A stretch of DNA of 64,000 nucleotides from Frankia sp. AgB32 (GCF_023243045.1 NZ_JALKFX010000010.1:32008-96007), one strand, 5' to 3'; shown: positions 9,186-18,390, counted from the stretch's first letter. Numbers and translations are program-made. Notes: generated by a model not told the origin, from the letters alone.

Positions 9186-10748
9186 ATGCGGGTCAACGAC
9201 GGCACGGGGAGTTCCGCCGGCACGGGCGGCCTCGTTCGCACGGCGATTCCGGCGCGGCTCGACCGGCTCCCCTGGGCCCGGTTCCACTGGATGGTAGTCA
9301 TCGGCCTCGGCACGGTGTGGATTCTCGACGGCCTCGAGGTGACGATGGTCGGCGCGGTCGGCTCGCGCCTCACCGAGGACGACAGCGGCATTTCGCTGTC
9401 CTCCGGCGACATTGGCACCGCCGCCGCCATCTACGTTCTCGGCAGCTGCCTCGGGGCACTTTTCTTCGGCCAGCTCACCGACCGTTTCGGCCGGAAGAGA
9501 CTGTTCCTGCTCACCCTCGGCGTCTACATCGCGGCGACGACGGCCACCGCGTTCTCCTTGACCCCGTGGTTCTTCTTCCTGACCCGCTTCTTCACCGGCG
9601 CCGGAATAGGCGGCGAATATGCGGCGATCAACTCGGCCGTGGACGAGCTGATTCCGGCGCGGGTGCGGGGCCGGGTCGACCTGCTCATCAACGGCTCCTA
9701 CTGGCTGGGCTCGGCCGCCGGCTCCGGGCTGACCGTGTTCCTGCTGTCCGAACACTTCGCCGCCGACGTCGGCTGGCGGCTCGCGTTCGGCCTCGGCGCG
9801 CTGCTCGGGCTGGTCATCCTGGTCGTGCGCCGGCACGTGCCGGAGAGCCCGCGGTGGCTGTTCATCCACGGCCGGGCGGACGACGCCGAGGAGATCGTCG
9901 GCGGCATCGAGGCCGAGGTCCAGGCGCAGAGCGGCGAGCGGCTGGCGGAACCGGCAACCCGGATCACCATCCGGCAGCGCTCGGTGATCCCGCTGCGGAC
10001 GATCGCGTCCACGGCGTTTCGCACCTACCCGCGCCGCGCGGTGCTCGGCCTTGCCCTCTTCATCGGCCAGGCGTTTCTCTACAACGCGTTCACCTTCGAC
10101 CTGGGCACGATCCTGACGACGTTCTACGGGGTGAGTTCGGCGACGGTGCCGGTGTTCCTGGTCGTCTACGCGCTGGGCAACTGCGCCGGCCCGCTGGTCC
10201 TCGGCCGGCTGTTCGACACGCTCGGCCGCCAGCCGATGATCGCGGGAACCTACCTGGCGGCGGCGGCGTTCGGCGTGGTGCTCGCGGTGCTGTTCCAGGC
10301 CGGCGCGCTGACCGCGTGGACGTTCCTGGCGGTCGTCGCGGTGACGTTCTTCTTCGCCTCGGCGGGCGCGAGCGCCGCCTATCTGACGGTCAGCGAGATC
10401 TTCCCGATGGAGACCCGGGCGCTGGCGATCGCGTTCTTCTACGCGGTGGGCACCGGGGTCGGTGGCATCGCCGGACCGCTGCTGTTCGGCCATCTCATCG
10501 ACACCGGTCGCACCGGGCCGGTGATGGTTGGTTTCCTTGTCGGGGCCGTGGTGATGGCCGTCGGCGGGGTCGCCGAGCTGATGTTCGGCGTGGACGCGGC
10601 CGGCCGCTCGCTGGAGGACATCGCCGCCCCCCTCACCGCCATCGAGGACCAGGAGCCGTGCCCGGACGGTCCGGCAGTCGAGGTGCCCGTCGGTCCGTCG
10701 CCGGCGGGCTCGACGGCTGCGGCCCGAGCACATCCCGGCTCCGCCTAG
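9186..10748 (+). CDS. MFS transporter, sugar-porter/aromatic-acid symporter type
   Basis: 520 residues from ATG 9186, with GAGGAGG 5 nt upstream. About 12 transmembrane segments. The loop 2-3 motif GQLTDRFGRKRLF, the RFFTGAGIGGEY helix and PESPRWLF after helix 6 mark the sugar/metabolite-H+ symporter group. The C-terminal tail, about 40 residues, is hydrophilic. Substrate unknown. It is convergent with the acyltransferase-like gene, 122 nt between stops. Confidence 0.88.
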   Translation: MRVNDGTGSSAGTGGLVRTAIPARLDRLPWARFHWMVVIGLGTVWILDGLEVTMVGAVGSRLTEDDSGISLSSGDIGTAAAIYVLGSCLGALFFGQLTDRFGRKRLFLLTLGVYIAATTATAFSLTPWFFFLTRFFTGAGIGGEYAAINSAVDELIPARVRGRVDLLINGSYWLGSAAGSGLTVFLLSEHFAADVGWRLAFGLGALLGLVILVVRRHVPESPRWLFIHGRADDAEEIVGGIEAEVQAQSGERLAEPATRITIRQRSVIPLRTIASTAFRTYPRRAVLGLALFIGQAFLYNAFTFDLGTILTTFYGVSSATVPVFLVVYALGNCAGPLVLGRLFDTLGRQPMIAGTYLAAAAFGVVLAVLFQAGALTAWTFLAVVAVTFFFASAGASAAYLTVSEIFPMETRALAIAFFYAVGTGVGGIAGPLLFGHLIDTGRTGPVMVGFLVGAVVMAVGGVAELMFGVDAAGRSLEDIAAPLTAIEDQEPCPDGPAVEVPVGPSPAGSTAAARAHPGSA

Positions 10749-10870
10749 GGGCTCGCCAGCGTGGGCGCGAACGCGGCGCGGGGCGACGGCCGAGAGTCGG
10801 CCGACGCCCCGTGCTCCCGCATCCCCGCGTCGGCGGGGAGCCCCACCACCGCGCCATGTGGTGCCGCGGA

Positions 10871-12304
10871 CTACCGGGAGCGCAGGACGGTGCGGCGCTG
10901 GACGGGCACCTGCACCAGCGGCGGCCCCACCGGCGCCACCCGGGCAAGCTCGGTCAGTTCCTGCACCCACAGGCTGGCGAGCCGGTCGTGGTTCGGCACG
11001 CTGTCACTGGCCGCCATCGTGATGCCCACCCGGTCGCCGACGCCGAACAGCGCGACGGACAGGTGCTGGCGGCCGACGAGCAGCGGGCCGGTCCCGATGA
11101 GCTCGCGCACGCCGCGACCGGCGACGGCCAGCGGCCCACGGATCGTGCGGGCGTTGGTCGCCACCATCGACAGCTCGCGGGTCCGCCCGCCGAAGCTCGC
11201 CGCGTAGGACAGCATCCGCGGGGTGGCCCGCGGCGCGACGAACGGGAACAGCTGGCGCTCGACCACGCCGATGCCCTTGTCCTTCAGGCCGCGGGTGACG
11301 GCGGCGACCTGCGCCAGCCGCTGGGCGGCGTCGGGCTCCCCGCAGGGCAGCGGGACGCGCACGCCGGAGGTGTAGTTCGACAGTGCGTTCTGTTCGGCGG
11401 CGACCCGGATGCTGACGGGCATCAGGGCGTGGATGGGCCGGACGTCGTCGCGCCACTCGAACGATGACCAGGTCCGCACCGCCCCGGCGAGCGCCGCGAA
11501 GTAGACGTCGTTGACGGAGGCGTGGTGCCGGCGGGCCGCCTGCTTGATCAGGCCGAGGTCGGTGGTGATCCAGGTGTGCCGCGCCGGGCCGGTCGGCTGG
11601 CCGCCCCAGGCGTCGAGGACCCGGGTCGGGGACAGCACCGCCAGGCCCCGGCTGACGAACCGCAGGTAGTCCGCGGCCGTGGGCCGCCGGATGGTGGTGG
11701 GCAGGCCGATGTCCGGCTCGTCGTCCTCACCGAAGAGCAGGTGCAGCGCCCGGTAGAGGGCCGCGCCGTCCTGGGCGATGTGGCTGGTGCGGTAGACCAG
11801 CACCGACCCGGAGGTGCCTTCGTCACACAGCAGGTAGATCTTCCACGGCTGGCGGTTGATGTCGGTCGGCCAGGTCGCGATGCGGTCGAGGGCGGCGCGC
11901 ACGCGGCGGTCGCCGACGTCGTCGTTCGGCCCGAGCGCGCGGGCGGACTCGGCGCTGGGCAGGTCCACCGCGGCGACGTGCTCGTCGACGTCCATGTCGG
12001 GCTGGGAGACCCAGTGCGGCTCGCTGACCGTGGAGCGGCCGTCGGCGGAGCGGACGGTCACCGTCTCCAGCCGGTCGGTCAGCATCCAGGCGCGGGGCAG
12101 ACTCAGCCGCGCGGCGATGTGCGCGCGCAGGTCCGCGAGCTTGACCGGGCCGTCCAGGAACAGCACCGCGCCGACGTCCTGAAACTCTCCCGGGTTAAGC
12201 CGGTGAAAGGCAAGATACGCGCGGTCGCCCGCCGTCATCGGGCGGGTGAAAGCCCGGGCCGACCCGGTCGAGCTCGAACTCGAGACGATGTCGAGGAGGG
12301 TCAT
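10871..12304 (-). CDS. WS/DGAT-like O-acyltransferase with variant active-site motif
   Basis: 477 residues from ATG 12304 (GGAG 8 nt upstream). The bifunctional wax ester synthase/diacylglycerol acyltransferase fold is seen in the N-terminal MTAGDRAYLAF, the motif region YRTSHIAQDGAALYR and the C-terminal block SVALFGVGDRVGITMAASDSVPNHDRL. The catalytic HHxxxDG is SHIAQDG here: the first His is Ser, the second His and Asp-Gly are kept. Activity is therefore uncertain. Likely role: storage lipid synthesis or a related acyl transfer at the membrane. Confidence 0.82.
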   Translation of the reverse strand: MTLLDIVSSSSSTGSARAFTRPMTAGDRAYLAFHRLNPGEFQDVGAVLFLDGPVKLADLRAHIAARLSLPRAWMLTDRLETVTVRSADGRSTVSEPHWVSQPDMDVDEHVAAVDLPSAESARALGPNDDVGDRRVRAALDRIATWPTDINRQPWKIYLLCDEGTSGSVLVYRTSHIAQDGAALYRALHLLFGEDDEPDIGLPTTIRRPTAADYLRFVSRGLAVLSPTRVLDAWGGQPTGPARHTWITTDLGLIKQAARRHHASVNDVYFAALAGAVRTWSSFEWRDDVRPIHALMPVSIRVAAEQNALSNYTSGVRVPLPCGEPDAAQRLAQVAAVTRGLKDKGIGVVERQLFPFVAPRATPRMLSYAASFGGRTRELSMVATNARTIRGPLAVAGRGVRELIGTGPLLVGRQHLSVALFGVGDRVGITMAASDSVPNHDRLASLWVQELTELARVAPVGPPLVQVPVQRRTVLRSR

Positions 12305-12678
12305 CAGGCAAGCTCCAGGCCCGTTGTCGGGCAGTGGGCGCAGGTTGCGAATTCGAGTTCAACAATGCTAGCAGAGTGGCGCGGAAGTGCGCCGTTCATA
12401 CCTGTACCCATGGACCTGTTTATCCGTGGCCCGTTCCGCCCGGCCAGCCTTGTGGCGTACGTCTCCACTCGACAGGGAGGCACAAACGTGAGCGGTGCGG
12501 CCGCGGGTGGCGAGGCACCCCGTCAATGCAGGTAAAACAGCACCCGGGCGGCCGGTGTGGCCCGTTCGTGGCATTAACACGAAAAGGCCACGGTCCTACT
12601 GCCGGCGGGGTTGCCCGAATTTCCGCGGTTTTCGGCCCGGCAGTGCCAGGCCCCGCCCGACCCGCTGGTTCCGGCCGG
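12305..12678. other. Upstream region of the acyltransferase-like gene
   Basis: 374 bp with no supported gene. It contains the most A/T-rich pocket locally (about 12361-12430), which may include the promoter for the minus-strand acyltransferase-like gene. The end of the MarR gene lies to the right. Confidence 0.4.
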
Positions 12679-13125
12679 TCAGCTCCCGTCGCGGAGCTCG
12701 CGCACGAAGCGGTCGAGCCCGCCGACGAAGGCCGTGGCCTCCGCCGGTGGCCAGCCGGCCAGCCGGGCTCCGAGCAGGTCCGCGAGCCGCGCGCGCAGTA
12801 CCGCGACGACCTTCTCGCCCTCGGCGGTGAGGCTCAGCAGGACGCCGCGCGCGTCGTCCGGGTCCGGTGCGCGCCGCAGCAGCCCGCCGGCCTCCAGCCG
12901 GCTGGCGTACCGGCTGGTCCCGGACCGGTCCAGGCCGATCTCGCGGCCGAGGCGCACGGCGGTGGCGGGGCCGATCCGGGCCAGGCCGGCGAGCAGCGGG
13001 TAGGAGGAGATGTCGAGGCCGCGGCCGATCCCGTCGACGAGCTCGGCGTACAGGCCGAGGCGGGTGCGCCGTTGCAGCAGCTCCCCCAGCGCGGCCTCCA
13101 GGCGCGCACCCAGCTGCTCGGCCAC
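12679..13125 (-). CDS. MarR-family transcriptional regulator
   Basis: 148 residues from GTG 13125. The winged helix-turn-helix is clear: TAVRLGREIGLDRSGTSRYASRLEAGGLL, then the wing DPDDARGVLLSLTAEG with the usual Asp/Arg pair. The protein would bind DNA as a dimer and respond to a small ligand. It is divergent from the dihydrolipoamide dehydrogenase gene; the 175-bp gap is a plausible operator site, but no palindrome stands out. Confidence 0.88.
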   Translation of the reverse strand: MAEQLGARLEAALGELLQRRTRLGLYAELVDGIGRGLDISSYPLLAGLARIGPATAVRLGREIGLDRSGTSRYASRLEAGGLLRRAPDPDDARGVLLSLTAEGEKVVAVLRARLADLLGARLAGWPPAEATAFVGGLDRFVRELRDGS

Positions 13126-13300
13126 CAGCGCAGACTATCGTGCGCCTCGCACGGTTGCCGGGTGTCCGGCCGCCGCGGTGCCGCGCCCCAGGTCACCACC
13201 CGGACGGGGCCGGCAGGGGGACCACACGGCAGGCGAACTGTGACCGAATGCCTGGCGACGCGGGAACAGACGGCCCTGCGGGGGTCGTTAGGCTGCGGTT

Positions 13301-14707
13301 GTGAGCAGCGAACATTTCGACGTGGTGGTGCTCGGCGCCGGGCCGGGCGGATACGTGGCCGCGATCCGAGCCGCCCAGCTCGGCCTGACCACAGCCGTGG
13401 TGGAGGAGAAGTACTGGGGCGGTGTCTGCCTCAACGTGGGCTGCATCCCCTCGAAGGCGCTGCTGCGCAACGCCGAGCTGGTGCACACCCTCACCCACGA
13501 GGCCAAGACCTTCGGCATCACCGTCAGCGGTGAGATCAGCTTCGACTACGGCGAGGCGTACCGCCGCAGCCGCAAGGTCGCGGACGGCCGGGTCAAGGGC
13601 GTCCACTTCCTGATGAAGAAGAACAAGATCACCGAGTTCGACGGCCGCGGCACGTTCGTCGACGATCACACCCTGTCCGTCGCCACCTCCGACGGCGGCA
13701 CCCGCACGGTGAGCTTCGACCACTGCATCATCGCCGCCGGCGCGACCCCGCGGCTGCTGCCCGGCACGTCCCTGTCCGACCGGGTCGTCACCTACGAGCA
13801 GCAGATCATGAGCGAGACGCTGCCTCGCAGCATCGTGATCGCCGGTGCCGGCGCGATCGGCGTCGAGTTCGGCTACGTGCTGAACAACTACGGCGTCGAC
13901 GTCACCATCGTCGAGTTCCTCGACCGGATGGTGCCACTGGAGGACGCGGACGTCTCCGCCGAGCTGGTCAAGCACTACAAGAAGGCCGGGGTGAAGGTCC
14001 TCACCTCCACCCGCGTCGACTCCATCGACGAGTCCGGCGACCTCGTGCGCGTCACCGTCACGGGCAAGGACGGCACGTCCACGGTCCTGGAGACCGAGAA
14101 GGTGCTCCAGGCCATCGGCTTCGCCCCGAACGTCAAGGGCTACGGCCTGGAGAACACCGGCGTGGCGCTGACCGAGCGCGGCGCGATCGACGTCGACGGC
14201 TACTGCCGCACCAACGTGCCGCACATCTTCGCCATCGGCGACGTCACCGCCAAGCTGATGCTCGCCCACGCCGCCGAGGCGATGGGCATCATCGCCGCCG
14301 AGACCATCGGCGACGCCGAGACGTACCCGATCGACTACGTGATGGTCCCCCGCGCGACGTACTGCCAGCCGCAGATCGCCAGCTTCGGCTACACCGAGGC
14401 GCAGGCCCGCGAGCTCGGCTACGACGTGCAGGTCGCGAAGTTCCCGTTCATGGCCAACGGCAAGGCCCACGGCCTCGGCGAGACCGCCGGCTTCGTGAAG
14501 ATCCTCTCCGACGGCAGGTACGGCGAGCTCCTCGGCGCCCACATGATCGGCCCCGACGTCACCGAGCAGCTCCCCCAGCTCACCCTCGCCCAGCGCTGGG
14601 ACCTCACCGTCGCCGAGCTCGCCCGCAACGTCCACGCCCACCCCACCCTCGGCGAAGCCGTCAAGGAAGCCATCCACGGCCTCGCCGGCCACATGATCAA
14701 CTTCTGA
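13301..14707 (+). CDS. lpdA: Dihydrolipoamide dehydrogenase (E3)
   Basis: 468 residues from GTG 13301. FAD fingerprint [14 protein letters not shown], redox-active disulfide [13 protein letters not shown] (C43/C48), NAD-binding [13 protein letters not shown], the second FAD motif [12 protein letters not shown] and the C-terminal His-Glu pair in [12 protein letters not shown] are all present. It reoxidises dihydrolipoamide in the pyruvate/2-oxoglutarate dehydrogenase or related complexes, passing electrons to NAD+. It is a single gene without the other subunits nearby. A strong bidirectional hairpin follows. A fragment of this gene recurs at 17127-17212. Confidence 0.95.
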   Translation: MSSEHFDVVVLGAGPGGYVAAIRAAQLGLTTAVVEEKYWGGVCLNVGCIPSKALLRNAELVHTLTHEAKTFGITVSGEISFDYGEAYRRSRKVADGRVKGVHFLMKKNKITEFDGRGTFVDDHTLSVATSDGGTRTVSFDHCIIAAGATPRLLPGTSLSDRVVTYEQQIMSETLPRSIVIAGAGAIGVEFGYVLNNYGVDVTIVEFLDRMVPLEDADVSAELVKHYKKAGVKVLTSTRVDSIDESGDLVRVTVTGKDGTSTVLETEKVLQAIGFAPNVKGYGLENTGVALTERGAIDVDGYCRTNVPHIFAIGDVTAKLMLAHAAEAMGIIAAETIGDAETYPIDYVMVPRATYCQPQIASFGYTEAQARELGYDVQVAKFPFMANGKAHGLGETAGFVKILSDGRYGELLGAHMIGPDVTEQLPQLTLAQRWDLTVAELARNVHAHPTLGEAVKEAIHGLAGHMINF

Positions 14708-14750
14708 CGCTCCCGGCGCCGGGCGCGTCCCAAGCGCGGCGCGTCTCGGT

Positions 14751-14807
14751 TTCGGGCCGCTTCTGTAGCGCTGCGCGCCCGGTTTGCCGCGACAGAAGCG
14801 GCCCGAA
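14751..14807. terminator. Bidirectional terminator hairpin
   Basis: Perfect 16-bp inverted repeat: TTCGGGCCGCTTCTGT at 14751-14766 and its complement at 14792-14807, with a 25-nt loop. It sits between the convergent ends of lpdA and the DsbA-like gene. No T-tract, as is usual in actinobacteria. Confidence 0.8.
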
Positions 14808-14809
14808 GG

Positions 14810-15268
14810 TCAGCGCCCGAGGTCGCGGGCGGCGCGCTCGCCGGCGCGCACTCGGGTGACCTCGGCGGCGTCGAACACCGGCCGGCCCGCGCCGAAATGC
14901 GCCGCGTTCAGGGCGCTGACCGCCTCGGCCTGCCGGCCGACATCGGTGGCCAGGTGCAGCAGCCGGTGCAGGTCGAAGGTGTTCCCGCTGAGCCGGTCCG
15001 CGGTGTACACCAGCCCCTCGCCGCGGGCGGCGTCGGCGACCCGGTCCTCCATCACGGCGATCTCCTCGACGGAGCGCCCGAACTTCGCGGCCAGCGCCTC
15101 GCGCAGCGGACCGGACTCGCCGCGGGGCAGCGTCGGGTCCAGCTCGTAGGAGTGGAACAACACGCTCACCTCGTCCCGGTGTGCGAAGCCGGCCAGGGCG
15201 CGCTCGAACCGCGCCTTCCCGATGTAGCACCAGGGGCAGACGACGTCACTCCAGATGTCCACGCGCAT
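14810..15268 (-). pseudogene. Truncated DsbA/FrnE-family thiol oxidoreductase
   Basis: 152 residues from ATG 15268, against about 210-240 for the family. The N-terminus is intact: MRVDIWSDVVCPWCYIGKARFE with the CPWC redox site. The sequence then follows the family through DRLSGNTFDLHRLLHLA. Near PVFDAAEVTRVRAGERAARDLG two separate parts of the family appear joined, and the frame stops before the conserved cis-proline segment (usually VPFF). The helical insert is shortened and the end of the thioredoxin fold is missing. Most likely a deletion derivative; it could still be translated. Confidence 0.7.
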
Positions 15269-15361
15269 AGGTCCGACCGTAACCCGCCTCGTCACGGCAC
15301 CGTCGTGGGGCACAGCGGGCCGCCGCGGAATGCGCTCGGGCGGCCGGGAATTGAGCTGGAG

Positions 15362-16384
15362 GTGAGTGTTGCTGACGACACCCTTCCCCTGGCGGTCCTC
15401 GACTTCGTCGGGATCGAGCACGGCGAGAGCCCGAGCGCCGCGATCGCCGGCGCGGTGGGCATCGCCCAGGCCGTCGAGGCGGCCGGCTACCGGCGGTACT
15501 GGGTCTCCGAGCACCACAACATGGCCAGCCTGGCCTGCAGCGCCCCGGAGCTGCTGACCGCCCACGTCGGTGCCCGGACCTCCCGGATCCGGGTGGGCGC
15601 CGCCGGGATCATGCTGCCGAACCACGCGCCGTTCAAGGTCGCCGAGACGTTCCGGACGCTGCTGGCGATGTACCCGGGGCGGATCGACCTCGCGCTCGGC
15701 CGGGCGCCGGGGACCGATCCGTTGACGGCCCATGTGCTGCGCCGGGGCGTGGGCGCCGACCCGGGGGCCGAGTTCCCCGGGCAGGTCGGCGAGCTGCTGG
15801 CGTTTCTGGGTGACGGCTTCCCCGCCGGCCATCCCTACGCGCAGCTCGTGGCCGCGCCGCTGGTCGAGGAACGGCCGGAGCTGTTCGTGCTGGGGTCGAG
15901 CCCCTACGGCCCGACGTTCGCCGCGGTCAACGGCCTGAGCGCGGTGTTCGCCCACCACATGAGCCCGGACCTCGCCATCGAGGCACTGCGCGCCTACCGA
16001 CGCGACTTCACCCCGCGCACCGACGGCGCGACGCCGTACTCGGCGATGTCCGTGCTGGCCTTCGCCAGCGACGACGAGGACGCGATCGGCGAGTTCGAGG
16101 CATCCTGGACCCTGACGATCCAGAACATCACCCGCGGGATCCGCGAGCCCCTGCGGCCGGAGGACGTCCAGGCGTTCGCCCGCTCGCCCCAGTTCGACGC
16201 CGCCCGCCGCCACGACGACGGCCGGATGGTGACCGGCGAGCCGAAATCCGTCGCCGAGCGGCTGCTCGAACTCAGGCAGGAAGCCCAGGCCGACGAGATC
16301 GTCGTCGTCACCCCGAGCCTGGACCGCGACCGCCGCCGCGACAGCTTCACCGCCCTGGCCAACGCGTGGAGACAGCTGGCCTGA
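15362..16384 (+). CDS. LLM-class (luciferase-like) flavin-dependent oxidoreductase
   Basis: About 340 residues from GTG 15362; the ribosome site is weak and no better in-frame start is seen. Signatures match the gene at 3803-4786: YWVSEHHNMASLACSAPE, IRVGAAGIMLPNHAPFKVAETFRTL, RIDLALGRAPGTDPLT and LFVLGSSPYGPTFAAVNGLSAVFAHH. An FMN/F420-dependent monooxygenase-like enzyme of unknown substrate. It is divergent from the truncated DsbA-like gene, with a 93-bp gap holding both starts. Confidence 0.87.
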   Translation: MSVADDTLPLAVLDFVGIEHGESPSAAIAGAVGIAQAVEAAGYRRYWVSEHHNMASLACSAPELLTAHVGARTSRIRVGAAGIMLPNHAPFKVAETFRTLLAMYPGRIDLALGRAPGTDPLTAHVLRRGVGADPGAEFPGQVGELLAFLGDGFPAGHPYAQLVAAPLVEERPELFVLGSSPYGPTFAAVNGLSAVFAHHMSPDLAIEALRAYRRDFTPRTDGATPYSAMSVLAFASDDEDAIGEFEASWTLTIQNITRGIREPLRPEDVQAFARSPQFDAARRHDDGRMVTGEPKSVAERLLELRQEAQADEIVVVTPSLDRDRRRDSFTALANAWRQLA

Positions 16385-16430
16385 GCGATGCCCTGGGCCG
16401 ATGTAGGACATGATGTTCCACACTTGGCGG

Positions 16431-16709
16431 ATGAACAGGGTTGGCATCCGGGAGCTCAACCAGCACACGAGCCAGGTCATTGATCGCGTCCTCCACGGCG
16501 AGACGATCGAGGTAACTGATCGTGGACGTCCGGTTGCACGGCTGGTGCCGATCAGCCGCGGCGCAGCGGCGCTTGACCGACTCGTAGCCGAGGGCCACGC
16601 GACGCCGCCGACGGTGGACGGCCCGATTGCCATGCCGCCCCTGCTCGGCGACCCCTTCACGAGCGTGACCGACGAGCTGGTCGCCGGGCGTGAGGACGAA
16701 CGCTGGTGA
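16431..16709 (+). CDS. Antitoxin, Phd/YefM-like (VapB role)
   Basis: 92 residues from ATG 16431, where homology to Phd antitoxins begins (NRVGIRELNQHTSQVIDRVLHGETIEVTDRGRPVARLVPI). In-frame ATGs at 16410 and 16413 would add 6-7 residues. The N-terminal half is the DNA-binding, dimerising part. The Pro-rich C-terminal half should wrap the toxin. Its stop overlaps the toxin start by 4 nt (GTGA, 16706-16709), the usual coupling that keeps antitoxin in excess. Confidence 0.88.
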   Translation: MNRVGIRELNQHTSQVIDRVLHGETIEVTDRGRPVARLVPISRGAAALDRLVAEGHATPPTVDGPIAMPPLLGDPFTSVTDELVAGREDERW

Positions 16710-17116
16710 TCTACCTTGACTCGGCGGCAGTGGTGAAACTCGTCGTGGCCGAAACCGAAAGCCCAGTCCTCGTCGATTGGCTGAATGCCCGGGCCGACCT
16801 GCCACGGTTCACCTCGACCCTGGCGGAAGTAGAGGTCGCACGCGCGATCAGACGAGCGGCCCCGGAGGCATCGGGACCTGTGCCCCGGGTCCTCGACCGG
16901 ATGTACCGCCTGGAGATCGATGCGCGCGTACGCAGCGCCGCAGCTCTCGAGGACCCACTCCTACGCTCACTCGACGCCGTTCACCTCGCCACCGCCCTTC
17001 GGTTGACCGACGCGCACGACGCGACACTGGCCGCCTTCGTCACTTACGACAAGCGTCTCCTCGAAGCCGCACGGCGAGCTGACCTCCCTACGGCGTCACC
17101 AGGAATGTCGCAGTAG
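16706..17116 (+). CDS. PIN-domain ribonuclease toxin (VapC-type)
   Basis: 136 residues from GTG 16706. The PIN-domain acidic residues are in place: D5 in IYLDSAAVVKLV, Glu in LAEVEVARA, Asp in SLDAVHLATA and Asp in VTYDKRLLEAA. VapC toxins cleave tRNA or rRNA at specific sites and slow growth when the antitoxin is lost; the target here is unknown. It is followed directly by relic DNA, consistent with the pair sitting at an insertion-prone spot. Confidence 0.9.
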   Translation: MIYLDSAAVVKLVVAETESPVLVDWLNARADLPRFTSTLAEVEVARAIRRAAPEASGPVPRVLDRMYRLEIDARVRSAAALEDPLLRSLDAVHLATALRLTDAHDATLAAFVTYDKRLLEAARRADLPTASPGMSQ

Positions 17117-17126
17117 AACACTCGAC

Positions 17127-17212
17127 GTTCCCTTCCATGACGAACGGCAAGGCCCACGGCCTCGGCGAGGCCGCCGGCTTCGTGAAGATCCTCTCCGACG
17201 GCTGGTAAGGCG
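17127..17212 (+). pseudogene. Duplicated internal fragment of lpdA
   Basis: About 86 bp nearly identical to lpdA 14440-14525. It reads [20 protein letters not shown] where lpdA has [20 protein letters not shown], and then hits TAA where the parent codes RYGE. Its two ends do not coincide with gene borders. A short non-functional copy 2.6 kb from its source. Confidence 0.85.
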
Positions 17213-17214
17213 AA

Positions 17215-17660
17215 CTACCGACGTCGGCGCCACGTTCTCCAGCGGGGTCGTTCGCCGTCCGGTGAGGTCGTCTCGGCACGGCCGATGGAGCTGCGCGGCA
17301 GGTGTTCCAGCCCGGGGATGGGGTCATCCAGGTCGAGCTGGCGGGAGGTGAACGCCTCGTCATCGAACTCTCCGATCTCGAACCGCCGAAGCTTCACCGC
17401 CCACCACAGCATGCTGCCGATCTCCTCGGCCGAGGCCTTGTAGCGCCCGTCAGGCAGAACAACGACCCATCCACCGTGGGCTCCGATCGGAGAACGGCCA
17501 GCAGGGAACCGGTCGCGGTCCCCCACAACCGCACGCCGTCATCGTCACCGCTGGCCAGAGTCGCCCCATCCGGAGCGAACGCCACCGACCGCACCGCGGC
17601 CCACCAGCCGCGTCTGCCCCGCCACCCGGCGCCCCCGTGCTCACCGGTCAAGAATGGCAT
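17215..17660 (-). pseudogene. Frameshifted C-terminus of a WD40-repeat protein
   Basis: Two minus-strand frames join near 17480. The first gives one WD40 blade, VRSVAFAPDGATLASGDDDG followed by VRLWGTATGSLLAVL. The second gives GGWVVVLPDGRYKASAEEIG, then WWAVKLRRFEIGEFDDEAF. That end matches the C-terminal module of the giant protein at 47290-53154 (GWAALAPDGGYKVEGDIAGQ, CRFELGELDD). So this is the tail of a lost paralogue. No start or upstream blades remain. Confidence 0.8.
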
Positions 17661-17709
17661 CCGTAGGGAGGCGGCAATCCTCCGTACCGCCCAAAGCCAG
17701 CGGATCGGG

Positions 17710-18390
17710 TTAGGACGCCGCCGCGACCTCCGCCAGTACGCGCGGGCGGAAAACGACGCGCGGGGCTTCCGCGCCTGGTCGCAGGTCGAATGCGGCGCGC
17801 ACCGGCTGGCCGATGGTCACCTCGGCCGGGCGGATGCCCTCGAGTCGGCCGGGCAGCCGGATTCCCTCGTCCAGGGTGACCAGGGCCAGTGCGTACGGCC
17901 GGCGGCCGGCGAACGCCCGCATCGGCGGCTGGCGCATGACGATGAAGCTCTCCACGACGCCGGTGCCGCTCACCGGCTCCAGCACGGTGGACCCGGCACA
18001 GTGCTCGCAGCGCGGCGGTACCGGGTCCAGCCAGGCCCGGCAGTCCAGGCACCGGCGCAGTGCGAACTCGTCGTCGCCCAGCGCCCCCCACAGCGGCTCC
18101 TGCCGGAGCCCCACCGGCGGCCATCCACTCGCGGGCGGCGCCTCACGCGCGGCCGGCGGCAGTTCGGGTTGTGGTTGCGGCGCCCGCTCTGATTCCGGCA
18201 AGGGTTCCGGCGCTGGGGTCGAGGTGGGCGCAGGTGCTGGCGCCGGCGCTGCCAGCGTTGCCAGCGTTGCCGACGGGATTACCGTGACGGCGGGAACGCG
18301 CTGGGACGGCGGCGGTCCGGCCGGCGGTGCCGGCGAGGCCGAGGTTCGGTCGGCAAGCACGACCACGTGTGGTCGGGTGATCGCTTCCAT
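17710..18390 (-). CDS. Zn-ribbon/OB-fold (DUF35-type) protein with Pro/Ala-rich N-terminus
   Basis: 226 residues from ATG 18390. The open frame could start as far out as 18723, but that part is repetitive (RSAGLRSAGPRSAGHGG) and not convincing. The C-terminal 120 residues hold a rubredoxin-like zinc ribbon, RRCLDCRAWLDPVPPRCEHC (two CxxC pairs), and an OB-fold with GTGVVESFIVMRQPPMRAF and PYALALVTLDEGIRLPGRL. DUF35 proteins partner with thiolases or acyl-CoA enzymes as acyl-CoA-binding subunits. No thiolase is nearby, so the partner is unknown. The Pro/Ala linker before the ribbon is unusually long. Confidence 0.75.
   Translation of the reverse strand: MEAITRPHVVVLADRTSASPAPPAGPPPSQRVPAVTVIPSATLATLAAPAPAPAPTSTPAPEPLPESERAPQPQPELPPAAREAPPASGWPPVGLRQEPLWGALGDDEFALRRCLDCRAWLDPVPPRCEHCAGSTVLEPVSGTGVVESFIVMRQPPMRAFAGRRPYALALVTLDEGIRLPGRLEGIRPAEVTIGQPVRAAFDLRPGAEAPRVVFRPRVLAEVAAAS

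Noticed and set aside
9027..10970. Minus-strand frame opposite the MFS gene
   Set aside because: Shadow frame with Arg/Gly/Glu-rich low complexity; the sense strand has transmembrane helices and MFS motifs.
8672..11467. Long plus-strand frame across the MFS gene
   Set aside because: Arg/Pro-rich out-of-phase reading of the MFS gene and its antisense neighbour; no domain.
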